A stretch of DNA of 11,442 nt from an uncultured Verrucomicrobiota bacterium (GCA_902591645.1 CACJBM010000067.1:1-11442), one strand, 5' to 3'; positions 1 to 7,275 are shown, counted from the first letter of the stretch. Notes: generated by a model not told the origin, from the sequence alone. Program-made: numbers and translations.

Positions 1-959
1 CGGAATTTTTTGGACAAGAGAAAGTCAAAGAGCGGATTTCCCTAATGATAGAAGCCGCTCAGCAAAGGGAAGATGTTTTGGCTCATATCCTGTTATCTGG
101 GCCACCTGGTCTAGGCAAAACTACGTTGGCACATATTATCGCCTCCGCTACCGGATCCCAACTTCATTCAACGAGTGGACCCCAAATTGAAAAGGCTGGG
201 GACCTGGCTGGAATACTCACTAACCTTAAGAGGGGTGACGTTCTATTCATTGATGAGATCCATAGGCTTCACCCGGCCATCGAAGAGTATCTGTACCCAG
301 CAATGGAAGACTATCGTTTGGATATCATTATTGATCAGGGCCCCAATGCGAGGACCATCGAACTTTCATTACCAAGATTCACTTTAGTCGGAGCAACCAC
401 TCGTGCCGGAATGCTGACTGCCCCTCTCAGATCTAGATTCACGATGACGAATCGACTCGATTACTATACAGCAGAAGAACTAACTAAAATAGTGAGCAGG
501 TCAGCTGCCCTGCTCAAAGTTGAAATCGAATCAGGCGGAGCATTAGAAATTGCATCCCGTTCAAGAGGGACTCCGAGAGTTGCCAACTCATTATTGAGGT
601 GGGTCCGAGACTTCGCTCAGGTCAAGGCAAACGGAATCATCACTCAGAAAGTCGCAGACGGGGCCCTCAAAATGATCGACATTGATGATGATGGCCTCGA
701 TGAAATGGACAAGAGAATACTCGAATCCCTGATTTACAAGTTTGATGGCGGACCCGTGGGTCTAAATTCATTGGCAGTCGCAGTCGGTGAGGACTCCTCT
801 ACGATCGAAGAAGTTTACGAGCCTTACCTCGTCATGCAGGGAATGCTGACCAGAACCCCTAGGGGCCGAGTAGCGATGAAACGCTCTTATGAAAAACTGG
901 GAATCGCTGCACCGAGTAACGTTTCAGGGACCGGTCCTGAACTAAGTCTGGATTCTTAA
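1..959 (+). CDS. ruvB: Holliday junction branch migration helicase RuvB (5' end cut by window)
   Basis: RuvB is the AAA+ motor that, with RuvA, drives branch migration of Holliday junctions during recombinational repair. The reading frame is already open at the window edge: codons from base 3 read [12 protein letters not shown], a typical RuvB N-terminal stretch, so the ATG at 45 is internal and roughly 20-30 residues lie outside the window. Visible are Walker [10 protein letters not shown] (lysine codon 117-119), Walker [10 protein letters not shown] (around 240-270), the sensor-1 GATTRAG segment (about 390-410), and PLRSRF in the arginine-finger region (about 423-440). The C-terminal winged-helix DNA-binding domain ends in the family-typical [13 protein letters not shown] followed by a short tail. 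The 318 visible residues agree with a full length near 340. The gene ends 92 bp before the convergent oxidoreductase gene. No ruvA or ruvC is in view. Confidence 0.97.
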   Translation, partial: EFFGQEKVKERISLMIEAAQQREDVLAHILLSGPPGLGKTTLAHIIASATGSQLHSTSGPQIEKAGDLAGILTNLKRGDVLFIDEIHRLHPAIEEYLYPAMEDYRLDIIIDQGPNARTIELSLPRFTLVGATTRAGMLTAPLRSRFTMTNRLDYYTAEELTKIVSRSAALLKVEIESGGALEIASRSRGTPRVANSLLRWVRDFAQVKANGIITQKVADGALKMIDIDDDGLDEMDKRILESLIYKFDGGPVGLNSLAVAVGEDSSTIEEVYEPYLVMQGMLTRTPRGRVAMKRSYEKLGIAAPSNVSGTGPELSLDS

Positions 960-1051
960 GCTCTATCCTCTCGCTTCCGCGCATTCAGCGTTCGGCCCTT
1001 CTAAGCAAACGCTAAAGAAACACTTCAATATAAAGATTTGAAAAAATGAGA
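960..1051. other. Convergent intergenic region, ruvB / oxidoreductase
   Basis: Ninety-two non-coding bases lie between two convergent stops. One imperfect feature is visible: AGCGTT (987-992) and AACGCT (1008-1013) could form a 6-bp stem with a 15-nt loop, but no T-run follows on either strand. I see no other gene or clear signal. Confidence 0.4.
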
Positions 1052-2017
1052 TCATAGATCGATCGCTTTACCTTCTCCAACAGAAACCTCGATCGCTTCA
1101 ATAATTTTCTGCGCTGTAATAGCATCATCAAGGTTCGAGAGTGGCGCTCGATCCCGCTCAATGCATTGCTCTATAAAATAACGAACCGTATTAAGTATCG
1201 AGTAATGATAGGCTGAATAAGTGTGAGAATGAACGACTGCCTTCTTGTTTTGCACCCAATCAGCATGACTGAAACGCGTCGATCCTGCAGTCCCTATCAA
1301 TTTTATCTTAAATGTCCAGTTATCATCGGCATGATCATCAGCGGCAAAGCTGGCCTGAAGATGAGCCAAGGCGCCCCCCTCAAGTTCCAGAATAGCCATC
1401 GCTAAATTTTCTTTGGCAACGGTCCCGTCATTAATCGTAGAAGCCATCGCCATCGCCTTCCTAGGCTTTCCTCCAAGGAAAGATGTGAGATAAGCGTGAT
1501 GTGTTAGGATTTGCCTAATGACGCCTGGATATCGCTGAGCCACTTCTTCGGGATGGTGAATGTTATAGAAAACATAAATGGCCACCAAGTCGCCGAGCTT
1601 ACCCGAGTCCAAAAGTTCACGAGTGCGGATCACGCTATCCTCATACAAATAATTATGTACCGGCACACAGAGCTTTCCCGATTCGTTAGCCGCGGCCTTA
1701 ATTTTTTCAATCTCATTAATGTTAGAGCTGACCGGCTTTTCAAGTAGGACATGTTTCCCTGCACGGAGAGCACTGACTGCACACTCACAATGTTCCTCTA
1801 ATGGTGTCAGGACAAAGACTGCATCAATTGCAGGATCAGCTAACAACGACTCTGCCGAATCATAGGCATTGCATTTGTACTGAAAGGACTTCTCCTGAGA
1901 CCTTTTCTTATCAATGTCAAATAGGCCCACTAATTCGGCACCTTCACATCCCTGAACACCAGCAGCATGTAAATCAGCGATATCACCAGCACCATAAAAA
2001 CCAACCCTAGTTATCAC
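1052..2017 (-). CDS. Gfo/Idh/MocA family NAD(P)-dependent oxidoreductase
   Basis: This 321-residue protein is a probable cytoplasmic sugar or cyclitol dehydrogenase of the Gfo/Idh/MocA family. The N-terminal Rossmann fold carries GFYGAGDIADLHAAG (residues 6-20, GxGxxA/H-type nucleotide loop), an acidic residue ending beta-2 (FDID, 33-36), and the family signature LLEKPVSSN (91-99) whose EKP lysine is usually catalytic. The C-terminal alpha/beta domain follows from about residue 120. In typical members a histidine sits three residues before an aspartate just ahead of the LxG turn. Here the corresponding stretch is LTHHAYLTSFLGG (171-183), which keeps histidines but not the aspartate, so substrate or chemistry may differ. 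The start is GTG at 2017; a stop lies two codons upstream, leaving little choice. It follows the ABM gene by 14 nt on the same strand, so co-transcription is likely. Substrate cannot be read from sequence. Confidence 0.9.
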   Translation of the reverse strand: MITRVGFYGAGDIADLHAAGVQGCEGAELVGLFDIDKKRSQEKSFQYKCNAYDSAESLLADPAIDAVFVLTPLEEHCECAVSALRAGKHVLLEKPVSSNINEIEKIKAAANESGKLCVPVHNYLYEDSVIRTRELLDSGKLGDLVAIYVFYNIHHPEEVAQRYPGVIRQILTHHAYLTSFLGGKPRKAMAMASTINDGTVAKENLAMAILELEGGALAHLQASFAADDHADDNWTFKIKLIGTAGSTRFSHADWVQNKKAVVHSHTYSAYHYSILNTVRYFIEQCIERDRAPLSNLDDAITAQKIIEAIEVSVGEGKAIDL

Positions 2018-2031
2018 AATTTAAAGATTTG

Positions 2032-2388
2032 TTATGGCTTACCTATGCCGATTTGAAATTCAAAATACTCAGGACCCAGTTCAGCGAGCGGTTCTTTTAA
2101 CTTCTCTATGTCATCCTTAGCAGCATGAATTTCCAGACGCAATAGATCAGAGATACCTAATGCCTCACCAATTATAGGACCAACATTATCAGCGTGAGCC
2201 AGTAATCCTTCGGCCCCATCATAAGCCTCACGGCAATGAATCACATCACCTGACATCGTAAAATCATACCACAAACAGCCATCCTCCTTTGCCGTCGCTT
2301 CGACGAACCGATCAAGAAGTTTTCTGAACTCCTCCATTTTCCCAGAATGAACTTTAAAATAAGGGTGAATACTAACTACTTTGCTCAT
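2032..2388 (-). CDS. ABM-domain protein, putative quinol monooxygenase
   Basis: This 118-residue cytoplasmic protein fits the antibiotic biosynthesis monooxygenase (ABM) fold, a small ferredoxin-like alpha/beta barrel dimer such as the YgiN type. The pattern is visible in order: a first strand (IHPYFKVHSGKMEEF, 7-21), a helix, the characteristic EDGCLWYDF (35-43), a strand ending in CREAYDGAEGLLAH (52-65) where the family usually has an E-x-(Y/F/W) segment followed by a helix, then a longer C-terminal tail than the usual roughly 95-100 residue members. Family members oxidise quinols or polyketide-like phenols without metal or cofactor, but many are uncharacterised and some bind or degrade haem, so the reaction is open. 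It is the first gene of a likely two-gene operon with the Gfo/Idh/MocA gene and is divergent from the sulfatase. ATG start at 2388; no clear Shine-Dalgarno sequence. Confidence 0.82.
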   Translation of the reverse strand: MSKVVSIHPYFKVHSGKMEEFRKLLDRFVEATAKEDGCLWYDFTMSGDVIHCREAYDGAEGLLAHADNVGPIIGEALGISDLLRLEIHAAKDDIEKLKEPLAELGPEYFEFQIGIGKP

Positions 2389-2432
2389 GCCTATTTTTTG
2401 AACAAGTATTTATCTCTGGTCAAGCCTGAGGA

Positions 2433-2447
2433 TTCACTCTAAGTGAA
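2433..2447. promoter_or_regulatory. Operator-like inverted repeat TTCACT-N3-AGTGAA
   Basis: A perfect 6-bp inverted repeat with a 3-bp centre (cta) lies near the middle of the divergent intergenic region, directly upstream of the candidate -35 box for the sulfatase. Its size and symmetry suit a dimeric helix-turn-helix regulator. No regulator gene is in the window. The arms are too short and the spacer too tight for it to be an RNA terminator. Function is inferred from symmetry and position only. Confidence 0.4.
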
Positions 2448-2448
2448 A

Positions 2449-2476
2449 TTGGCGAAGAATTTAAATTTCATACATT
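2449..2476 (+). promoter_or_regulatory. Candidate sigma-70-type promoter for sulfatase-alr
   Basis: TTGGCG (2449-2454, four of six consensus bases) is followed after 16 bp by TACATT (2471-2476, four of six). Initiation would fall near 2483, giving a short leader before the ATG codons at 2502, 2514 or 2523. The match is modest and the flanking DNA is AT-rich, so chance is a real possibility. Confidence 0.3.
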
Positions 2477-2501
2477 TATTACTACCATTGCACCACAATG
2501 A

Positions 2502-3983
2502 ATGCGTAGCATCATGACAGACATGCGAAAATTCATAATAATCACTCTAGCCATTGCGTTCAGTACTGTTAACAGCTTCGCACGCAAACCTAACATCATC
2601 TTTATCCTTGCCGATGATCTGGGCTATAATGAGCTCGGATGCTTTGGACAGAAATGGATCAAAACACCACACATCGATCGGCTCGCCAAAGAAGGAATTA
2701 AATTCACCCAACACTATTCTGGGCAAGCAGTCTGCGCGCCTTGCCGTTGCGTGCTCATGACAGGAAAACATCCTGGCCATGCATACATAAGAGATAATGG
2801 GGACCCTAAGGACGGCTCCACAAAGCATTTCCCTTTTCCAGGACAGAATCCAATTCCAGATGCCGAAATTACTATCGCAGAAATTCTAAAGACCGAGGGC
2901 TACACGACCGCAGCCATCGGCAAGTGGGGACTCGGCCACTTCGGATCTAGCGGAGACCCTAACAAACAAGGTTTTGATCTGTTCTTTGGTTATAATTGCC
3001 AGCGACATGCCCATAATCATTTTCCCAGGTTCTTGTGGAGAAATAATAAAAAAGTTCAGCTACCCGGAAATGACAGAAAGCTCGACGGAAAGATTCACTC
3101 TCAGGACGCATTCACTAAGGAAGCCTTGAACTTCATTAAGCAAAACAAAGAGGATCCATTTTTCCTTTACCTTCCATTCGCTATTCCTCACCTCAGCATT
3201 CAAACAACGGAAAAGTGGCTGAACGAATATAAGAAGGTGATCCCGGAAGAAGAGTACACTCACAAGGGTTACCTTAAGCACCCTTTCCCACGCGCAGGAT
3301 ACGCAGCAATGATTACACAAATGGATGACTCTGTCGGACAAGTCCACTCACTAGTCAAAGAGTTAGGACTGGATAATGATACCCTGATCGTTTTCACCTC
3401 TGACAATGGACCAACCTTCAATCGACTCGGGGGCTCTGATTCTGATTTTTTCAAGAGTGCCGGCGTCTTTAAGGGACTCAAAGGGAGCCTCTATGAGGGT
3501 GGAATCAGAGTTCCCACAATCGTTCGGTGGCCGGGAAAAATAAAACCTGGGACCATTAGTGACCATGTCAGTGCTTTCTGGGACTGGATGCCGACACTCT
3601 CTGAAATTGCAGGGACCAAGGCACCCGATGTTACGGACGGAATCTCATTAGTACCCTCTCTCCTCGGCAAGAAGCAGAAATCTCATGAATTTTTATATTG
3701 GGAGTTCCCATCTTATGGGAGCCAGCAAGCTGTCAGGTTAGGAAATTGGAAAGGAATCAGGCAAAAGATATCCAAAGCAAAGACGAGCGCTGACATTAAA
3801 ACTGAACTCTATAATCTCGAACTGGATCCCGGAGAAACTAAGAATGTCGCTGATCTTAATCCAAAAATACTGGAAAAAATTGAATTAATCATGGTCAAGG
3901 AACATGTACCCAGTGAGCTCTTCCCCATCCTCCCTGAAGAACGTCTCAGGGCACGTAAAAAAAAATTAAATAAGTCCAACTAA
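2502..3983 (+). CDS. Secreted sulfatase, arylsulfatase A-like (S1 family)
   Basis: This 493-residue type I sulfatase would hydrolyse sulfate esters, most likely on sugars or polysaccharides, outside the cytoplasm. A signal peptide is clear: MRKF, then a hydrophobic stretch IIITLAIAF, with likely cleavage after NSFA (about residue 27). In-frame ATGs lie at 2502, 2514 and 2523; the third gives the most standard signal peptide, so the first 7 residues may not be made. Active-site features are in place: ILADDLGY with metal-binding D38-D39, the formylglycine motif C78-A-P-C-R82 leading to LMTGKHPG, K141 in IGKWGLG, H230 in IPHLS, D301-N302 in SDNGPT, and K327 in [12 protein letters not shown]. The C-terminal subdomain has the usual [18 protein letters not shown]. 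The oddity is cysteine instead of serine or alanine at motif position 4. An FGE-type activator would be needed and is not in the window. The stop overlaps the alr start by one base. The exact substrate is unknown. Confidence 0.95.
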   Translation: MRSIMTDMRKFIIITLAIAFSTVNSFARKPNIIFILADDLGYNELGCFGQKWIKTPHIDRLAKEGIKFTQHYSGQAVCAPCRCVLMTGKHPGHAYIRDNGDPKDGSTKHFPFPGQNPIPDAEITIAEILKTEGYTTAAIGKWGLGHFGSSGDPNKQGFDLFFGYNCQRHAHNHFPRFLWRNNKKVQLPGNDRKLDGKIHSQDAFTKEALNFIKQNKEDPFFLYLPFAIPHLSIQTTEKWLNEYKKVIPEEEYTHKGYLKHPFPRAGYAAMITQMDDSVGQVHSLVKELGLDNDTLIVFTSDNGPTFNRLGGSDSDFFKSAGVFKGLKGSLYEGGIRVPTIVRWPGKIKPGTISDHVSAFWDWMPTLSEIAGTKAPDVTDGISLVPSLLGKKQKSHEFLYWEFPSYGSQQAVRLGNWKGIRQKISKAKTSADIKTELYNLELDPGETKNVADLNPKILEKIELIMVKEHVPSELFPILPEERLRARKKKLNKSN

Positions 3984-5095
3984 TGGGCACAGTAAAACCT
4001 AAGCGTACCTGGGTTGAAATTGATCCGAACGCTCTTAGAACAAATCTCGGTCATGCCCGTGAAATGGCAGGAGGTGCCGATGTCATGGCCGTAGTCAAGG
4101 CTGACGCGTATGGGCATGGATTTTCCGAAACGATAAAGGCACTCGATTCAGAGGTCAGTGCCTTTGGCGTTGCAACTCTAAACGAAGCGTTGGCCGTCAT
4201 GTCAGTGACGCAACAGACCACAGACATCATGGTACTCGGGGCCCTCTTGCCCGATGAACGTGAAGATGCGCTCAGCGCCGGACTGCACGTCACAATTTCA
4301 AGCCTAGGAGAAGCAGAAGAATATAATAAAATTGGGCAAGAGATAGGTTCTCAGGTCAAATCTCATCTCGTATTGGATACTGGAATGGGGCGTCTCGGAT
4401 TCACTGATAAGGATTTCATTTCTGAATTCCCTCAAATATCCTCTCTACCAAATATTAAAATTGAAGGAATCGCCACCCACTTTCCCTGCTCTGACCGGGA
4501 CTTCGAATTCACCAAGAACCAAATTAAAAAATTTGAAACAATTATCAAAGAATCAAAATTAAAAGCGCGCTGGACCCATCTTGCTAACAGTGCAGGAGTA
4601 ATTAATTTTGGAAATGCGGGCGGTAACATGATACGCCCCGGGCTAATGCTTTATGGAATTTCCCCAACACCCGATCCGAATCAAAACCTAAGGCCTGCAA
4701 TGGAATGGAAGACTCGAATAACTCAGGTAAGGAAATTGCCTCCAGGATCTGGGATTAGTTATGGTCAAACATTCGTTACTGATATGACTACTCTAGTCGC
4801 AACGGTCGCGGTAGGTTATGGGGATGGTTATCCAAGATCAGTTTCCGGACATGGTGCTGAAGTGGCCATTCAGGGAAAACGTTGCCCAGTACTCGGCAAA
4901 GTTACGATGGACATGATAATGATCGATGTGAGTGAACTGACTTCGTTACCCAGTCCGGGTGACGAAGTGACCCTGCTCGGAGGGCAAATGGCAGAACCTA
5001 TCACAGCTACAGAATTAGCTTCAAAGGCTGGGACGATCCCTTGGGAAATTCTCACAGGAATTTCTCCAAGAGTAGAGCGCCTCATTCGCTCATAA
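3983..5095 (+). CDS. alr: Alanine racemase
   Basis: This 370-residue PLP-dependent fold-type III enzyme interconverts L- and D-alanine in the cytoplasm, supplying D-alanine for peptidoglycan. The N-terminal TIM barrel carries AVVKADAYGHG, with the PLP lysine K39 and the neighbouring Tyr-Gly-His-Gly, then LDTGMGRLGF (131-140), GIATHFPCSD (162-171), HLANSAG (199-205) and MIRPGLMLYG (216-225). The C-terminal beta domain holds the second catalytic base, Y260 in GISYGQTF, and AVGYGDGYPR (276-285) and VTMDMIMIDV (307-316). Length and motif order are fully canonical. The ATG at 3983 shares one base with the sulfatase stop (TAATG), so translation is probably coupled to the upstream gene. No Shine-Dalgarno sequence is visible. 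Presence of one alr does not exclude a paralogue elsewhere. Confidence 0.97.
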   Translation: MGTVKPKRTWVEIDPNALRTNLGHAREMAGGADVMAVVKADAYGHGFSETIKALDSEVSAFGVATLNEALAVMSVTQQTTDIMVLGALLPDEREDALSAGLHVTISSLGEAEEYNKIGQEIGSQVKSHLVLDTGMGRLGFTDKDFISEFPQISSLPNIKIEGIATHFPCSDRDFEFTKNQIKKFETIIKESKLKARWTHLANSAGVINFGNAGGNMIRPGLMLYGISPTPDPNQNLRPAMEWKTRITQVRKLPPGSGISYGQTFVTDMTTLVATVAVGYGDGYPRSVSGHGAEVAIQGKRCPVLGKVTMDMIMIDVSELTSLPSPGDEVTLLGGQMAEPITATELASKAGTIPWEILTGISPRVERLIRS

Positions 5096-5154
5096 AAGAA
5101 AGATAGATTCGCAAGAAAATCAGGGCTAAATTCAAAAGTAATCATAGATACCAA

Positions 5155-5520
5155 GTGTTCCAAATCATCTTCAATGAAATCAGCGCGGCCGAAATTTCTG
5201 GCCTCAGCACCATCGATCAGCTCGAGCTTCTCAATGAATTCAAAGTTGAGCCAGATGATCTAGAAAAAGCCAGTAACGAAAGCCCCTTCGGCATCATCGA
5301 AAGAGATGGCACAAAGTTATATAGGTACAGATCCAAAGACTACAGAATTTATTTCGAAGTGATAGATAATAGCGTCATCGTCCACCGCGTATTACATAAG
5401 AATACACTGAAAGACTTTCTCTTCAGATCCAAATTACCAGTTTCAGAAGACAAGGCGCTCGGTGAATCAAAGCATTTCTGGTCAATGATCGAAGAAGGCG
5501 AAAAGGCAAGGCGATTATAA
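5155..5520 (+). CDS. RelE/ParE-like small protein, orphan (no antitoxin seen)
   Basis: This 121-residue protein has the core pattern of the RelE/ParE superfamily: a central KLYRYRSKDYRIYFEV (54-69) followed by SVIVHRVLHKNTLKDF (73-88). These match the RelE strands that normally read like YRLRVGDYRVIY and ILRVGHR. Family members cleave ribosome-bound mRNA or poison gyrase. However, the N-terminal part (FNEISAAEISGL and a helix 20-45) is weak against the family, and a charged C-terminal extension of about 30 residues (92-121) goes beyond the usual length of about 90-100. No antitoxin gene adjoins it: alr ends 59 bp upstream and an aminotransferase starts 42 bp downstream. It may therefore be a domesticated, non-toxic relative. 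Start chosen is GTG at 5155; no ATG, GTG or TTG occurs in frame upstream back to a stop at 5104. Fold assignment fairly likely, function uncertain. Confidence 0.75.
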   Translation: MFQIIFNEISAAEISGLSTIDQLELLNEFKVEPDDLEKASNESPFGIIERDGTKLYRYRSKDYRIYFEVIDNSVIVHRVLHKNTLKDFLFRSKLPVSEDKALGESKHFWSMIEEGEKARRL

Positions 5521-5562
5521 TTACACACATCAATTAAAAGAACCATCACAAGAGTCAATGCA

Positions 5563-6729
5563 ATGACCCTTGAAAATTTACTCAACAACGAAGACGAGCG
5601 GATCCGGCGTTTTCCAATAGCAAAGGAAAAGATTTTCTTAGGCCATGCCGCAGTCACTGCTCTACCTCAGTGTGCTGCGGAATCGATGGCACAATACGCG
5701 CACTCTAGCAGCAAGGACCATCAGGAATTTCCTGAATTCATTGAAACAATGAATGATACTAGACGCTTAGCAGCGGACCTTATTGGAGCAAAATCTTCAG
5801 AGATTGCTCTCTTAGGTCCAACCTCATTAGGTCTTAGTCTATTTGCAAACGGGATCGAATGGAGTGCCGGTGATGAGGTCATTTGCTATCAAGATGATTA
5901 CCCAGCAAACGTTTATCCTTGGGTCGAACTTCAACGCAAAGGGGTCAAAACCAAGTTCCTTGAACCAGAAGAGTCTGGAGTCATTACTCCTGAATTGGTC
6001 GAATCATCGATCGGGCCCACAACACGCCTCGTTGCACTTGCAAGTTGTCATTATCTTACAGGCTATCGGATCGACATTGACTCAATAGGAAAAATGCTCA
6101 AAGAACGTGGAATACTCTTTGCTTTGGACGGCATACAAACCTGCGGTGCCTTTCCTACGCCTGTGCAAAATGTTGATTTCATGAGCTGCGATGCTCACAA
6201 GTGGCTGCTCGGCCCAATGGCGATAGGAATCGTTTATGTGAAACAAAAAAACTTCGAAATGCTAAGGCCTACACTCCTCGGGGCATGGAATGTTCATTCC
6301 CCGGATTATATTGCGCAGGAAAAAATTAAATTCCACCCAACGGCCAGACGTTACGAGCCTGGCGTTTTAAATGCTTCCGGAATCGTGGGCTTTAAGGCGG
6401 TACTGGAACTCATCGAAGAATTTGGGATGGAAAACATTTCCTCCCAGCTTTTAAAGCTAAAATCTTATCTTATTAACAAGCTAGAACCACTCGGATTCTC
6501 CATTAATGGGCCCAAAATCGGCCATAATGCTTCATCAATTACTACATTTAAGCCGTCAGAGGGAAATGCATTGGCGATATTCGATAAACTCAATAAAGCA
6601 GGAATTATATGCTCATGTAGAAAAGATCGCTCAGGTGAGCAATTCCTGCGATTTAGCCCTCATTTCTATAATACAGAAACAGAAATTGACCGTACTATAG
6701 AAATTTTAACGCTCGGTACCAATTCCTAA
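5563..6729 (+). CDS. Class V aminotransferase-fold PLP enzyme (cysteine desulfurase-like)
   Basis: This 388-residue cytoplasmic PLP enzyme is of fold type I, class V. Visible landmarks are the ALLGPTSLGLSLFANG loop (82-97) that holds the cofactor phosphate, ASCHYLTGYRID (160-171), FALDGIQTCGAFP (186-198) with PLP-pairing D189, and the Schiff-base lysine K213 in SCDAHKWLLGP. Substrate-carboxylate and dimer motifs RRYEPGVLNASG (262-273) and FLRFSPHFYNTETEID (361-376) follow. It resembles proteins annotated as cysteine desulfurase/selenocysteine lyase or isopenicillin N epimerase-like. The mobile RxGHxC loop bearing the catalytic cysteine of SufS-type enzymes is not seen; the nearest cysteines (C350, C352 in GIICSCRKDR) sit in a different context. 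No isc, suf or nif gene is near. I therefore call the fold but not the reaction. ATG at 5563 has only a weak purine patch upstream. It precedes accB by 66 bp. Confidence 0.9.
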   Translation: MTLENLLNNEDERIRRFPIAKEKIFLGHAAVTALPQCAAESMAQYAHSSSKDHQEFPEFIETMNDTRRLAADLIGAKSSEIALLGPTSLGLSLFANGIEWSAGDEVICYQDDYPANVYPWVELQRKGVKTKFLEPEESGVITPELVESSIGPTTRLVALASCHYLTGYRIDIDSIGKMLKERGILFALDGIQTCGAFPTPVQNVDFMSCDAHKWLLGPMAIGIVYVKQKNFEMLRPTLLGAWNVHSPDYIAQEKIKFHPTARRYEPGVLNASGIVGFKAVLELIEEFGMENISSQLLKLKSYLINKLEPLGFSINGPKIGHNASSITTFKPSEGNALAIFDKLNKAGIICSCRKDRSGEQFLRFSPHFYNTETEIDRTIEILTLGTNS

Positions 6730-6732
6730 GGC

Positions 6733-6763
6733 TTGACTCTGGAACAGATAAGGAGGATCTAAT
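6733..6763 (+). promoter_or_regulatory. Candidate promoter for accB-accC
   Basis: TTGACT (6733-6738, five of six bases of the -35 consensus) and TCTAAT (6758-6763, five of six of the -10) are separated by 19 bp, slightly longer than ideal. The transcript would begin near 6770, leaving a leader of about 25 nt before the accB ATG. The only strong Shine-Dalgarno-like string in the window, AAGGAGG (6750-6756), lies inside the spacer and would not be transcribed from this promoter. Confidence 0.35.
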
Positions 6764-6795
6764 ATACAAAATCATCGGTAAATCAGCTAAGGCCC

Positions 6796-7275
6796 ATGCC
6801 AGTCACAAGAAGAAATCGTAAATCTGAGGAAGAAAAACCTCCAAACTCAACAATTGATCTAGATAAGATCAAAGAACTGATCAAGCTCATGGAAGACCAT
6901 GAATTGACAGCCTTTGAGCTGGAGGATGCCGGATTCAAAGTTCGGCTCGAAAAGGGTGGTTCACAGGAACAAATAATAGCACCTATCGCGGCCCCAGAAC
7001 CAGCAGCAGAACCAGCAACGGAAAAGATCCTAGCTGAAGATACAGAACAAATAACATCTCCAATGGTCGGGACCTTCTATAAGTCACCCTCACCAGACGC
7101 TGACGCATTTGTCAAAGTAGGTGACGCAGTCGATGAAGGAACAGTGGTCTGTATCATAGAAGCGATGAAGGTAATGAACCAAATCAAGGCCGAGAAGTCC
7201 GGCGTCATACAACGCATACTTGTAGATGACGCGTCCCCGGTCGAATTCGGCCAGGGCCTCTTCGTCATAGCCTAA
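6796..7275 (+). CDS. accB: Biotin carboxyl carrier protein of acetyl-CoA carboxylase
   Basis: This 159-residue protein carries biotin between the biotin carboxylase and carboxyltransferase parts of acetyl-CoA carboxylase, the first committed step of fatty acid synthesis. The N-terminal domain ([20 protein letters not shown], 20-39) is the usual BCCP start, but it is preceded here by a basic and acidic 19-residue extension ([19 protein letters not shown]). A flexible Ala/Pro/Glu linker (60-80) leads to the biotinyl domain [18 protein letters not shown] (88-105), including the PSPDA thumb, and the biotinylation site EAMKVMN with K125. The ATG at 6796 is the only in-frame ATG, GTG or TTG at the front; upstream the frame stays open back to a stop at 6760 but contains no start codon. 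A weak AAGG sits just before the ATG. accC follows after 29 nt, the usual accBC order. Confidence 0.96.
   Translation: MPVTRRNRKSEEEKPPNSTIDLDKIKELIKLMEDHELTAFELEDAGFKVRLEKGGSQEQIIAPIAAPEPAAEPATEKILAEDTEQITSPMVGTFYKSPSPDADAFVKVGDAVDEGTVVCIIEAMKVMNQIKAEKSGVIQRILVDDASPVEFGQGLFVIA

Larger units (their letters stand above)
2389..2501. promoter_or_regulatory. Divergent intergenic control region
   Basis: These 113 bases separate the start of the ABM/oxidoreductase pair (leftward) from the start of the sulfatase/alr pair (rightward), so both transcripts must begin in or near here. The region contains a 6-3-6 inverted repeat (2433-2447), an AT-only palindrome AATTTAAATT (2458-2467), and a candidate rightward promoter (2449-2476). 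For the leftward gene a TTGACC box is visible on the minus strand (2418-2423), but no well-spaced -10 accompanies it. No coding potential was seen. Confidence 0.6.

Noticed and set aside
45..47. ATG at 45 as the start of ruvB
   Set aside because: Upstream codons from base 3 encode the conserved [12 protein letters not shown] segment, so the gene begins outside the window.
987..1013. Inverted repeat AGCGTT/AACGCT as a terminator after ruvB
   Set aside because: Only a 6-bp stem with a 15-nt loop, and no T-run follows on either strand.
5075..5091. GAGCG/CGCTC hairpin at the end of alr as a terminator
   Set aside because: The stem is within the coding sequence, only 5 bp, and is followed by an A-rich rather than T-rich tract.
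5096..5154. A hidden antitoxin gene upstream of the RelE-like gene
   Set aside because: The gap is only 59 bp, too short for a typical antitoxin, and no start codon with a sensible frame was seen.
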